NCBI RefSeq assembly: GCF_007990525.1
Contig: NZ_AP019823.1
Span: forward strand, 62,001 to 126,000
DNA length: 64,000 nt
Source of the DNA: Leptotrichia hofstadii
GTDB taxonomy: Bacteria > Fusobacteriota > Fusobacteriia > Fusobacteriales > Leptotrichiaceae
Direction of reading: 5' to 3'
This document shows, piece by piece, positions 51,525 through 60,628 of this stretch (position 1 is the first letter of the stretch; every line of letters begins with the position of its first letter). The notes below the pieces were generated by a model. The model was not told the DNA's origin. It did not search any database and saw nothing but the letters and a program-made list of their open reading frames with translations. Both the position numbers and the translations under genes were made by a program.

Positions 51525-53118
51525 ATGAAAAAAACTTTTTTAGTATTTTACTTAATTGTATCAATGTTTATAATTTCCTGTGGAAAAGGGAGCAAAGCTG
51601 CTGGAAATTCGGTATCATTCAATATGGAAGCTGAACCGACTTCATTAGATCCACAAATTTTGACTGATATGAGCGGACTTTTTATTACAAGCATGACTTA
51701 CGAAAGCCTTGTAAGATTGAATGATAAAAATGACATTATTCCTGCTGGAGCTGAAAGCTGGACTAAGTCAGACGATGGGAAAGTATGGACATTTAAAATT
51801 CGGCAAGGGATGAAATGGAGATCCAGTTACAGCTAAAGACTACTACAACGGTATAAAAAGAGGAATAGAACCAAAAACAGCCTCTGAGTATGCATTTCTT
51901 GCTTATTATATTGAAAATGCGGAAGATTACAATACTGGAAAATTAAAGGATTTTGAAAAAGTTGGGATAAAGGCAAAGGACGACTACACGCTTGAATTTA
52001 CATTGTCACAACCTGCACCATTCTTTTTAAAGACATTAATTATGCCAATCTATTTCCCGGTTAATGAAAAGGCGTTGGCTTCCAATGGAGATGGATATGC
52101 AACTGAAGCTAACAAGTCTATTTACAATGGACCGTTTATAATGGAAACATGGGTACACGACAACAAAGTTGTTATGAAAAAGAATCCTAATTACTGGAAT
52201 GCTAAAAATATAAAGGTTGACACACTTACAGGTTTAATTGTAACTGACTTTGAAGCCGCTACGAATCTTTTTGAAAATAAAGAATTAGACTTGACAAAAA
52301 TTTCAGTTGAAAAAATGGCAAACTATGAGGGAAAACCTGAGTTACATAAATTTCCTGATGGAAGAGTCTATTACTTAGGATTTAATACGTCAAATCCTGT
52401 ACTGAAAAATCAAAAGGTAAGAGAGGCGTTATCTCTTGCAATTGATAGAAAAGAACTTGTAAATAGTATCTTAAATGGAGCTGGAATTGTAGGTTCTGGA
52501 ATTGTTTCAAACGGAACAGCTGGTGAAAAAGGCGATTTTAGGGAAGAATCTGGAGATTTATTTGCAGAGTATGCAAAGATTAATGTAAAACAGCTGTTTG
52601 AAGAAGGGCTAAAAGAGCTGAATATGACTCCTGCACAAGTTAAATTACATTTATTGGTAGATGAAAATGGAACTGGTAAAAAGGAAGCTGAATTTTATCA
52701 ATCTCAATGGAAGGATAAATTAGGAATTGATGTGGAAGTGGAAGTTCTTACTAAAAAAGAAAGAATTGCACGTGCAAAAGCTGGAGAATTTGAAATTGTA
52801 AGATATGCCTGGGGACCTGATTATGCAGATCCTATGACTTATTTGGAAATTTTCCATTCAAAGGCAAAGGATATTAACTTTGCTAAATATTCAAATCCTG
52901 AGTATGACAAATTAATTGACTTGGCTAAAGTTAATCAAGACAATAAAACTAGAATGGATGCGATGAAAAAAGCGGAAAAATTGTTAGCAAATAACTTTAC
53001 ATATTCAACACTTTATTACGAAGTGGGGGTTTATTTGATAAATCCTAAGTTAAAAGGCGTTGTAATACGTTCAGTTGGAGATTCTATTGATTTTTATAAC
53101 GCATCTATAACAAAATAG
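51525..53118 (+). pseudogene. oppA: oppA copy 1, inactivated by an 8-bp deletion
   Basis: A peptide-binding lipoprotein gene (lipobox FIISC) broken at about 51815-51822. Where the three paralogs read AAATGGAGCAACGGAGA or similar, this copy has AAATGGAGATCC. Eight bases between two GGAG repeats are missing. The frame then stops soon after. The remainder (from DPVTAKDYYNG, in the next frame, to 53118) is intact and contains the normal OppA blocks. Restoring the 8 bp gives 1602 nt, a 533-residue protein, the size of its neighbours. AAGGAAG precedes ATG 51525. Confidence 0.92.
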
Positions 53119-53226
53119 TATCTATATTTTCCATTCAAATCAAAATTATCTGAGTGGATAACTAAAATTAATAACGAAAAAAATTTACTAAATTTATTTG
53201 AACAAAAAGAAAGGGTGAGTGCAGGT

Positions 53227-54816
53227 ATGAAGAAAATATTATTAATCTTTACAATATTACTGGCTTTCGTTATTTCCTGTGGAAAAGGTGGAGATTCGGA
53301 AACATTAAAGCTTAACTTAAAGGAAGAGGGGAAATCTTATGATCCACAGCTTGCAAATGATTCAACAGGAGAATTTGTGGATTCACTTATCGTTGAAACA
53401 TTGACAAGGCAGTCAGAAGATGGAAAATCTCTTCCTGGTGTGGCAGAAAAATGGGAACACAACGATAACTCAACAGTATGGACATTCCACTTGAGAAAAA
53501 ATGCAAAATGGAGCAACGGAGACCCTATTACAGCTAAAGACTTTAGAGATGGATGGGTTAGAGCATTAAAGCCTGAAACGGCAGGAGAATATGCAGACAA
53601 ATTATTTTACATAAAAAATGCCGAACAATTTAATGCAGGAAAAATTAAAGATGAAAATCAGCTTGGTATAAAGGTTGTTGATGATTACACATTGGAAGTT
53701 ACATTGAACAATCCGCTTACATATTTTGACTCAATTGTAAGAATACAGACTTATGCTCCTCTTAATAAAAAATTCTACGATAAAGTTGGAGAAAAGTATA
53801 TGACATCTCCTGAAACGTCAATTTCATCAGGTGTCTACACAATAAAATCCTGGACAAGAGATTCAGAAATTGTATTTGAAAAAAATGAAAATTATTGGAA
53901 TAAGGATAATATCAAGTTAAAATTTGTAAAAATGTTATTCATAAATGATGCCAATGCCAGCGTAAATGCTTTTAAAAATAGAGAAATTGACTCAACAAAC
54001 ATCTCTATTGAGCAGGCTAAAGAGTTTAAAAATGATAAACGTAAACTGCTTACAAAAGACGGCTCTGTATGGTATATGACGTATAATATGAAAAATAAAG
54101 TTCTTGCAAACAAAAAAATCAGGCAAGCGTTGTCACTTGCAGTAGACAGGGAAAAATTAATTACGGATGTTCTTGACAATACAGGAGAAGCGGCTTATAC
54201 TTATACTACAAAAGGAGTAGGAATCATCGGTATTTCAAAAGATTTCTCTGAAGAAGCAGGAAAAATTTTCCCAGCTTACAATCCACAAAAGGCAAAACAA
54301 TTGCTAGCTGAAGGATTAAAAGAGTTAGGATTACAAAAATTACCTGATTTGACAATGATTTTCAATGATTCTGGAAATAATAAGGTTATTTCTGAATATA
54401 TTCAGGAAAGTTTGAGAACAAATTTAGGAGTAAACCTTAAAATTGAAGGAATGACATTCCAGTCAAGACTGGATAAAATGCAGCAAAGAGATTATGAAAT
54501 TGCACTTGCAGGCTACAACGGAGATTATAATGATGCAATTACCTACTTGGACAGATTCCTGACAAAAGATGGAAACAACTATTCAGATTACTCGAACCCT
54601 CGTTACGATGAACTTGTGAAAAAAGTTAAAAGCTCTGGAAATCAGGAAGAAAGAGTAAAAGATATGATTGCAATGGAAAGAATAATTGCAGAAGATATGC
54701 CTGTGGGATTACTTTACTATAGACAAAATACAAAATTACTGAATCCAAGAGTTCATAATATTGTATTCAGTCCAATAGGAAAAGATTTTGTACTTGATAA
54801 TACTTACATAAAATAG
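53227..54816 (+). CDS. oppA: Peptide-binding lipoprotein OppA, copy 2
   Basis: A solute-binding receptor of the opp importer, lipid-anchored in the periplasm. The 529 residues have a lipobox FVISCGKG (Cys near residue 18) and the family-5 SBP hallmarks YDPQLANDS, VWTFHLRKNAKWSNGDP, KIRQALSLAVDREKL and a C-terminal YRQNTKLLNPRVHN. The start at ATG 53227 is preferred over a GTG 12 nt upstream. The sequence differs from copies 3 and 4 mainly in the binding domains, so it may take different peptides. Confidence 0.94.
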   Translation: MKKILLIFTILLAFVISCGKGGDSETLKLNLKEEGKSYDPQLANDSTGEFVDSLIVETLTRQSEDGKSLPGVAEKWEHNDNSTVWTFHLRKNAKWSNGDPITAKDFRDGWVRALKPETAGEYADKLFYIKNAEQFNAGKIKDENQLGIKVVDDYTLEVTLNNPLTYFDSIVRIQTYAPLNKKFYDKVGEKYMTSPETSISSGVYTIKSWTRDSEIVFEKNENYWNKDNIKLKFVKMLFINDANASVNAFKNREIDSTNISIEQAKEFKNDKRKLLTKDGSVWYMTYNMKNKVLANKKIRQALSLAVDREKLITDVLDNTGEAAYTYTTKGVGIIGISKDFSEEAGKIFPAYNPQKAKQLLAEGLKELGLQKLPDLTMIFNDSGNNKVISEYIQESLRTNLGVNLKIEGMTFQSRLDKMQQRDYEIALAGYNGDYNDAITYLDRFLTKDGNNYSDYSNPRYDELVKKVKSSGNQEERVKDMIAMERIIAEDMPVGLLYYRQNTKLLNPRVHNIVFSPIGKDFVLDNTYIK

Positions 54817-54831
54817 TTAAACTGATAAAGG

Positions 54832-54871
54832 CAAGTTTAGGATATTGCTTAAATGTATGTCTCTAAACTTG
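54832..54871 (+). promoter_or_regulatory. Inverted repeat between oppA copies 2 and 3
   Basis: CAAGTTTAG (54832-54840) is complementary to CTAAACTTG (54863-54871) across a 22-nt loop. It lies just after the oppA-2 stop. It has no T-run, so it is more likely an RNA stability or processing hairpin than a terminator. Confidence 0.5.
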
Positions 54872-54921
54872 TTTATAATGATTTTGTTTGTAAAAAATAT
54901 AATTATAGAGGGAGAATTTTT

Positions 54922-56511
54922 ATGAAAAAGATGTTATTTTTATTGATGATGTTAGTTTTCATCATAGCTTGTGGAAAAGGTGGAGGAAGGAGCAAAACAT
55001 TTACTTTAAATCTGACAGATGAGCCAAAATCTATTGATCCACAAATTTCAACGGAAATAATGGGAGGGACTGTCAACGATCTTTTAATGGAAGGATTGAC
55101 TAGAAAAGGGAAAAATGGAACATTTGAGCCAGGACTTGCTAAAAGCTGGGATAAATCGGCTGATGGATTAAAATGGACATTTCATTTAAGAGATAATCTA
55201 AAATGGAGCAATGGTGATCCAATTACTGCCCAAGACTTTAAAAATGGATGGCTTCGTGCATTAAAACCTGAAACAGCTTCTGAATACGCATACATGCTTT
55301 ATCCAATAAAAAATGCAGAAAAATATAATAAAAAAGAAGGAACTGCAGAAGAAGTTGGAATAAAAGTTATCGACGATAAAACTTTGGAAGTAGAACTTGG
55401 AACTCCAGTTCCATATTTTGACAGCCTTGTAGCATTCAAAACTTATATGCCGTTAAATCAAAAATTCTTTGATGAAACAAAAGATTCATATTTTACAGAA
55501 TCTGAAAAAACAATATCTTCAGGTGCCTACACAATGGAAAGCTGGACACATGGCTCAGAAATAGTATTCAAAAAAAATCCTAATTACTGGGATGCACCTA
55601 ATGTAAAAGTTGAAAATATTGTGTACAAAATAATACCTGATAATAATTCAGCATTAAATGCATTTAATAACAAGGAAGTAGATGTAACTTCAATTACAGC
55701 TGAACAAGCAAAAGGATTTAAGGATAATCCAAAAATGGTTTCAAATAACGATGGATCAGTATGGTATCTATTATTTAACTTTAACAACAAAACACTAGCA
55801 AATGTAAAAATTAGAAAAGCTCTTCTTATGGCAATTGACAGGGAAGGTTTAGTAAAAAATGTATTAAATGGATATGGAACAGCAGCAAAAACTCTTGTTC
55901 CAAAAGGAATAGGAATAAAAGGATTAAATGACAAGGACTTTACAGAACAAGTTCCTACTTCAACATTAACATACAATCCTGCGGAAGCTAAAAAATTATT
56001 GGCAGAAGGACTGAAGGAAACAGGAGCAGCAAAATTCCCTGATATGTCTATGTTAATTAATGAAAGTGGAAATAATAAAGTTATTGCAGAATACATTCAA
56101 GAACAATTAAGAAAAAATTTAGGTATTGAATTAAATCTGGAAATAATGACTGCTCAGGAAAGATTCTCAAGAATGAAACAAAAAAACTTTGACTTAGTTC
56201 TTGCAGGATGGTCTGGAGATTACCCTGATGCAATCACATACTTAGATTTATTTGAATCAACAGGTGGAACTAACTATGGTTCATATAAAAACCCTCAATA
56301 TGATGCTTTAGTTAAAACTGTCAGAGGTACAGCAGATCAAAATGTCAGAATTCCTGCACTTATTAAACTTGAAGGATTAGTTGCAGAAGATTTACCAGTT
56401 GGTGTGCTTTTCCACAGAGAAAAACAATATTTAGTTGATGAAAGAGTTCAAGGACTTGGATTTGTTGCAATTGGTGGAGAATATTATTTTGGAAATCTAT
56501 CATTAAAATAA
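54922..56511 (+). CDS. oppA: Peptide-binding lipoprotein OppA, copy 3
   Basis: A third receptor, 529 residues, with lipobox FIIACGKG. It contains KSIDPQISTEIMGG, KWTFHLRDNLKWSNGDP, KIRKALLMAIDREGLV and WSGDYPDAITYLDLFES. The open frame extends upstream to 54853, but ATG 54922 has GAGGGAGA as SD and directly begins the signal peptide. Close to copies 2 and 4 in length and order, it is one of a tandem set formed by duplication. Confidence 0.94.
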   Translation: MKKMLFLLMMLVFIIACGKGGGRSKTFTLNLTDEPKSIDPQISTEIMGGTVNDLLMEGLTRKGKNGTFEPGLAKSWDKSADGLKWTFHLRDNLKWSNGDPITAQDFKNGWLRALKPETASEYAYMLYPIKNAEKYNKKEGTAEEVGIKVIDDKTLEVELGTPVPYFDSLVAFKTYMPLNQKFFDETKDSYFTESEKTISSGAYTMESWTHGSEIVFKKNPNYWDAPNVKVENIVYKIIPDNNSALNAFNNKEVDVTSITAEQAKGFKDNPKMVSNNDGSVWYLLFNFNNKTLANVKIRKALLMAIDREGLVKNVLNGYGTAAKTLVPKGIGIKGLNDKDFTEQVPTSTLTYNPAEAKKLLAEGLKETGAAKFPDMSMLINESGNNKVIAEYIQEQLRKNLGIELNLEIMTAQERFSRMKQKNFDLVLAGWSGDYPDAITYLDLFESTGGTNYGSYKNPQYDALVKTVRGTADQNVRIPALIKLEGLVAEDLPVGVLFHREKQYLVDERVQGLGFVAIGGEYYFGNLSLK

Positions 56512-56519
56512 GTTAAATT

Positions 56520-56547
56520 ATAGGGGGTATCGTGTTATACCCCTTAT
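56520..56547 (+). promoter_or_regulatory. Hairpin between oppA copies 3 and 4
   Basis: ATAGGGGGTAT (56520-56530) pairs with ATACCCCTTAT (56537-56547), 11 pairs including one G-U, around CGTGTT. It follows the oppA-3 stop by 8 bp. It could protect or partly end the upstream transcript. Confidence 0.6.
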
Positions 56548-56599
56548 TTAGTAGTTTAAAATTTTAGAAAAATATCTAAAAATAGGAGGAAATAAATCA

Positions 56600-58186
56600 A
56601 TGAAAAAACTGCTTTTGATATTGACATTGCTAATGTTTGCCCTTTCGTGCGGAAATAAAAATGGAGGTAATGGCAGCACATTTACATTAAATATTGTTAC
56701 AGAACCATCGTCAATTGATCCGCAAATAACAACAGACGTTCCTGGTGGAACTGTTGATGAATTAATTTTAGAAGGTCTTTTAAGAAAAGACAAGACTGGA
56801 AAATCAGTAGCTGGTATTGCTGAAAAATGGGAAAAATCAGAAGACGGACTTGTTTGGACGTTCCATTTAAGAGACGGTGTGAAATGGAGCAACGGAGATC
56901 CTGTTACTGCAAAGGACTTTAAAGCTGGATGGCTTCGTGGATTAAATCCTGACACAGCAGGAAGTAATGCAAGTATGTTATTTGTAATAAAAAATGGAGA
57001 AAAATACAATGCTAAAAAAGCTTCAGAAAATGAAGTTGGAATAAAAGTTATTGATGATAAAACATTACAAGTAACTTTGGAAGCACCTACTCCATATTTT
57101 GATGATTTAGTTACGTTCAAATCATTTATGCCGTTAAACCAAAAATTCTACAACGAAGTAAAGGATAAATACTTTACAGATGCTGAATACACAATTTCAA
57201 ACGGTCCTTACACTATGGAAAGCTGGACTCACGACTCAGAATTAAAATTCAAAAAAAATCCTAACTACTGGGACGCATCTAATGTAAAAACTGACAATGT
57301 CGTATTAAAAATAATCGCTACAGATTCAGCTGTTAATGCTTTTAAAAACAAAGAAGTTGATGTAACTGCTATAACTTTTGAACAAGCAAAAGAATTTGCT
57401 GGAAAACCAGAACTTGTAAAAGCTGATGATGGCGGAATTTACTACTTGCTATTCAACACAAAAGAAAATGTATTTAAAAATGCAAAAGTAAGACGTGCAA
57501 TAACTATGGCAATAAATAGAGATGAACTTATAAACAAAGTTCTTGAAGGCTCTGAAAAAGCGACTAAAGCGTTCACTCCAACTGGAATCGGACTAAACGG
57601 CATTGCAAAAGATTTTGCACAGGAAGTTACAACTGACCAGCCTAAATTCAATGTTGAAGAAGCTAAGAAATTACTAGCAGAAGGACTTAGGGAAGAAGGA
57701 TTAACAGAACTTCCAAGATTTGAAATTTTATTTAATGACACAGGAAGCAGAAAAGCTATTGTCGAATACATTCAAGAAAACTTGAGAAATAACTTAGGAG
57801 CAAATGTCGAACTGGATGTTGTAACAGGTAAGGAACGTGTTGAAAGAACTAAAAAACGTGACTATCAAGTTGCTCTTATGAACTGGACTGGAGATTTCCT
57901 AGATCCAATCACATATTTAGATTTATTTGAAAGCACAAATGCAAACAACCGTGGAGATTTCAAAAACGCAAGATATGACGAATTAACTAAAATTGTAAAA
58001 AGCTCTGCTGATCCAAAAGTAAGAGTTCCAGCAATGCTAGAAATGGAAAAGCTTATCTCTGAAGAACAACCAGTTACAATCTTATTTCAAAAACAAAAAC
58101 TTTACTTAGTAAATCCAAAAGTTAAAAATCTAGGATTTGTATCAATTGGTGGAGAGTTCTTTATAAGAGATGTTGTAATGAATTAA
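56600..58186 (+). CDS. oppA: Peptide-binding lipoprotein OppA, copy 4
   Basis: The last receptor of the array, 528 residues, with lipobox FALSCGNK. Blocks include SSIDPQITTDVPGG, VWTFHLRDGVKWSNGDP, KVRRAITMAINRDELI, MNWTGDFLDPITYLDLF and FQKQKLYLVNPKVKNLGF. AGGAGG precedes the ATG. A perfect stem-loop lies 6 bp after the stop. Confidence 0.94.
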   Translation: MKKLLLILTLLMFALSCGNKNGGNGSTFTLNIVTEPSSIDPQITTDVPGGTVDELILEGLLRKDKTGKSVAGIAEKWEKSEDGLVWTFHLRDGVKWSNGDPVTAKDFKAGWLRGLNPDTAGSNASMLFVIKNGEKYNAKKASENEVGIKVIDDKTLQVTLEAPTPYFDDLVTFKSFMPLNQKFYNEVKDKYFTDAEYTISNGPYTMESWTHDSELKFKKNPNYWDASNVKTDNVVLKIIATDSAVNAFKNKEVDVTAITFEQAKEFAGKPELVKADDGGIYYLLFNTKENVFKNAKVRRAITMAINRDELINKVLEGSEKATKAFTPTGIGLNGIAKDFAQEVTTDQPKFNVEEAKKLLAEGLREEGLTELPRFEILFNDTGSRKAIVEYIQENLRNNLGANVELDVVTGKERVERTKKRDYQVALMNWTGDFLDPITYLDLFESTNANNRGDFKNARYDELTKIVKSSADPKVRVPAMLEMEKLISEEQPVTILFQKQKLYLVNPKVKNLGFVSIGGEFFIRDVVMN

Positions 58187-58192
58187 CTTAAC

Positions 58193-58220
58193 GTAAGGGC
58201 ATCACACTACATGCCCTTAC
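58193..58220 (+). terminator. Perfect hairpin ending the opp locus
   Basis: GTAAGGGCAT (58193-58202) pairs perfectly with ATGCCCTTAC (58211-58220) around CACACTAC. No long T-run follows, so termination is likely but not certain. On the minus strand the apex reads ATGTAGTGTGAT and the flank reads GTTAAG, similar to the dispersed hairpin family. Confidence 0.6.
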
Positions 58221-58289
58221 AATTTTGATTTAGTAATTCTTTTAAAACCTATTTTATAAAATAGATTGTATAATAAAATTCAACAAATT

Positions 58290-58524
58290 TAATACTAAAT
58301 CTCGTTTAAAAACGAAAATAAATTTTTATAACAGGGGTGTTCATCATAATCATTCAACTTTTTTATTTTCGCAGGATTGCTCGTTGCCACACAGAAAAAT
58401 GCTCCGACAGGTTACTTGTACTAGAATTTGATTGAAAAATTTAATTATTTAAAAATATTAGATTTATACCCTTTATTAAAAAAGTTTGTAAAAAATTCGT
58501 TATTTAAATGGAAGTTAGTATAAA
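58290..58524. repeat. Element C copy 4
   Basis: The left end is AATACTAAATCTCGTTTAAA. The right end read inward is TATACTAACTTCCATTTAAA. The ends are imperfect inverted repeats about 235 bp apart. The centre is more GC-rich than its surroundings. No open frame of note. Confidence 0.6.
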
Positions 58525-58564
58525 GTAAATTAGTGAATATTTTAATAAAAAGGAATATAATTTT

Positions 58565-59128
58565 ATGAAAAATAAATTTATCCTGCTGGACAGAGATGGT
58601 GTAATAAACGTAGAAAAATCATATTTGTACAAAATAGAGGATTTTGAATATGAAAAAAATGTAATTAAAGGACTTCAGGAATTACGTGATTTAGGCTATA
58701 AATTTGTGATTATAACAAATCAGTCTGGAATTGCGAGAGGCTTTTACACAGAGGAAGTCTATTTAAAATTACAGGATTTTATTGAAAAAGATTTGCTTAA
58801 AAATGGGATAAAAATTGAAAAATCATATTTTTGCCCGCATCATCCAAATGTGGCTGGAAAATATGGCATTGAATGTAATTGCCGAAAGCCGAAAACTGGT
58901 AATTTTGAGCTGGCAATAGATGAATTTAATATTGATACAGAAAATTCCTTTATGATAGGCGATAGGCCAACTGATTTGATACCAGCAGAAAAATTGGGAA
59001 TCACTCCCGTTTTAATAAAAACAGGCTATGGACTGAAAAGCCTTGAAAAATTGGAAAATACTAATTTAAATCCAATTGTTGTAAATGATATTCTGGATTT
59101 TGCAGAAATTTTAAAGAATAAAGAATAA
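58565..59128 (+). CDS. gmhB: D-glycero-beta-D-manno-heptose 1,7-bisphosphate 7-phosphatase-like
   Basis: A HAD phosphatase, 187 residues, acting on the heptose bisphosphate precursor of LPS inner core. Motifs are LLDRDGVINVE (nucleophile D9, D11), ITNQSGIARG (motif II), and MIGDRPTDLIPAEKLG (motif III). The zinc loop is intact: CPHHPNVAGKYG then CNCRKPKTG, the feature that separates GmhB from HisB-type enzymes. It stands alone, with a terminator just downstream. The preceding gap is filled by repeats. Confidence 0.92.
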   Translation: MKNKFILLDRDGVINVEKSYLYKIEDFEYEKNVIKGLQELRDLGYKFVIITNQSGIARGFYTEEVYLKLQDFIEKDLLKNGIKIEKSYFCPHHPNVAGKYGIECNCRKPKTGNFELAIDEFNIDTENSFMIGDRPTDLIPAEKLGITPVLIKTGYGLKSLEKLENTNLNPIVVNDILDFAEILKNKE

Positions 59129-59132
59129 ATAA

Positions 59133-59170
59133 AAAAGGGCATTAATGAAAGTGTAATGTCCTTTTGTTTT
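59133..59170 (+). terminator. Terminator of gmhB
   Basis: AAAAGGGCATTA pairs with TAATGTCCTTTT (one G-U) across a 9-nt loop and is followed by TTTTGTTTT. Confidence 0.85.
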
Positions 59171-59437
59171 GTCTTCTAATTATTAAAAGGAGCTACCATG
59201 AATGGCAGCTCTAAAATTATAGCTATTTCACTTAGAGATAGCGAAATACCTAAATTTAATAAAATAGCTTGATTTCAATATAATATTATCATTTTTTATA
59301 AAATTTGTCAAGTAGTTTTTTTTATTTAAAGAAGCAAGAGAAGTTAGTAAAGCAAGATAGAATAGCAGAGCAAAAAATTTGAAATATAGCTTGAAATATG
59401 ATAAAATAAATAAGTTTATTAAAATATGCTGGAATCA

Positions 59438-59524
59438 TTTCAAAATTAAATTGATAAATTTAAAGCAAGTTTGGAACGTAAACAGGGACTTGTAATTTTC
59501 AATCTGATTTTAAAGCGGTTTTAC
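59438..59524 (+). repeat. Element D copy 2
   Basis: The head TTTCAAAATTAAATTGATAA (59438) and tail GATTTTAAAGCGGTTTTAC (59506-59524) match those of the copy at 38267-38438. The part between is shorter. Confidence 0.5.
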
Positions 59525-59731
59525 CGTGCTTTTGGATAAATATGATTTTAGTAATCAAAAATAAATAGAAAAATAAGAGATGTGTTTTATTATATATTCA
59601 ATTCCTTTCATATAAAACTGTCGAAAGATGGGGAAATTAGAATTTTAATAAAATAGCTCAATTTCTAGGCTTGATTTTAAATTAGCTTTACTGGAGCTAT
59701 CTTTTATTTAGAAAACTGGAAAGAGAAAGAA

Positions 59732-60469
59732 ATGAAAAAAAGATTGGATTTAATTCTTGTGGAGAAGGAGTATTTTGAGACACGGGAAAAGGCAAAGCGG
59801 GAAATAATGGCAGGAAATGTCATTGTGAATGAGCAGGTTGTAACAAAAGCTGGAACAATATTCAAGGATAATGATGAACTAAATATCCGGATAAAAGATA
59901 AATTGAAATATGTAAGCCGTGGAGGCTTAAAGCTTGAAAAGGCAATAAAAATCTGGAATCTGGATTTTATGGATAAAACTGTTCTTGATATTGGAGCATC
60001 TACTGGAGGATTTACAGACTGTGCATTGCAAAATGGGGCAAGACGTGTGTATAGCGTTGATGTTGGAAAAAATCAGCTTGACTGGAAACTGAGGAATGAT
60101 GACAGGATAATCTCGCTGGAGGAAATGCATATAAAAGACTTAAAGACAGAAGATGTTGAAAATCAAAAGGTTGACTTTATTGTAATAGATGTATCTTTTA
60201 TTTCCTTAACCAAGGTTATTCCTTATTTTGAGAAATTTCTCGCTAAAGAAGGGAAGGCTGTAATGTTAATTAAGCCGCAATTTGAGGTTGGAAGGGAAAA
60301 AATTGGCAGAAATGGTGTTGTGGAAAATGAGGAATATCACGATGAAGCCATAAAAAAAATAATTCACTTTTCAAAAGAACACGGATACGAGCTGATTGGT
60401 GTTGAAGATTCTCCAATAAAAGGGGCAAAAGGGAATAAGGAGTTCTTAATGCTGCTAAAATTTCCATAG
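59732..60469 (+). CDS. tlyA: TlyA-family rRNA methyltransferase (2'-O)
   Basis: A 245-residue protein with an N-terminal S4 RNA-binding domain (LDLILVEKEYFETREKAKRE to about residue 60) and an FtsJ-like methyltransferase domain, with SRGGLKLEKA, VLDIGASTGGFTDCAL (SAM site) and FIVIDVSFISLTKVI. Family members modify 16S and/or 23S rRNA riboses. Older annotation calls them hemolysin A, without support here. GAAAGAGAAAG lies before the ATG. Confidence 0.93.
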   Translation: MKKRLDLILVEKEYFETREKAKREIMAGNVIVNEQVVTKAGTIFKDNDELNIRIKDKLKYVSRGGLKLEKAIKIWNLDFMDKTVLDIGASTGGFTDCALQNGARRVYSVDVGKNQLDWKLRNDDRIISLEEMHIKDLKTEDVENQKVDFIVIDVSFISLTKVIPYFEKFLAKEGKAVMLIKPQFEVGREKIGRNGVVENEEYHDEAIKKIIHFSKEHGYELIGVEDSPIKGAKGNKEFLMLLKFP

Positions 60470-60628
60470 GTAATGAATTTATTGGAAAAAGCAGCAGAAT
60501 ATAATATTTAAAGCATAAAGTTTTAAATACAGAAGTCGGTTATAGGGATTTATTTCACAGCTTATTATGGATAAATGCTGGATTTTCATATTTTTATAAT
60601 TGGCTAAAGCATATTATTAGGAGGAAAA

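Larger units (their letters stand above)
58187..58564. other. Gap after the opp locus
   Basis: 378 bp with no gene I can support. It contains a perfect hairpin (58193-58220) and element C copy 4 (58290-58524), which carries a relatively GC-rich internal stretch (about 58345-58425). Confidence 0.65.
59129..59731. other. Gene-free gap between gmhB and tlyA
   Basis: A 603-bp gap with a gmhB terminator, a strong hairpin (59189-59212), a second fold (59222-59242) and an element D copy (59438-59524). Short AAAATAGCT motifs recur at about 59264 and 59648. It contains no open frame I would support. Confidence 0.6.

Noticed and set aside
58345-58425. Small protein gene in the GC-richer stretch
   Set aside because: Only frames of about 15-20 codons exist there, with no SD.
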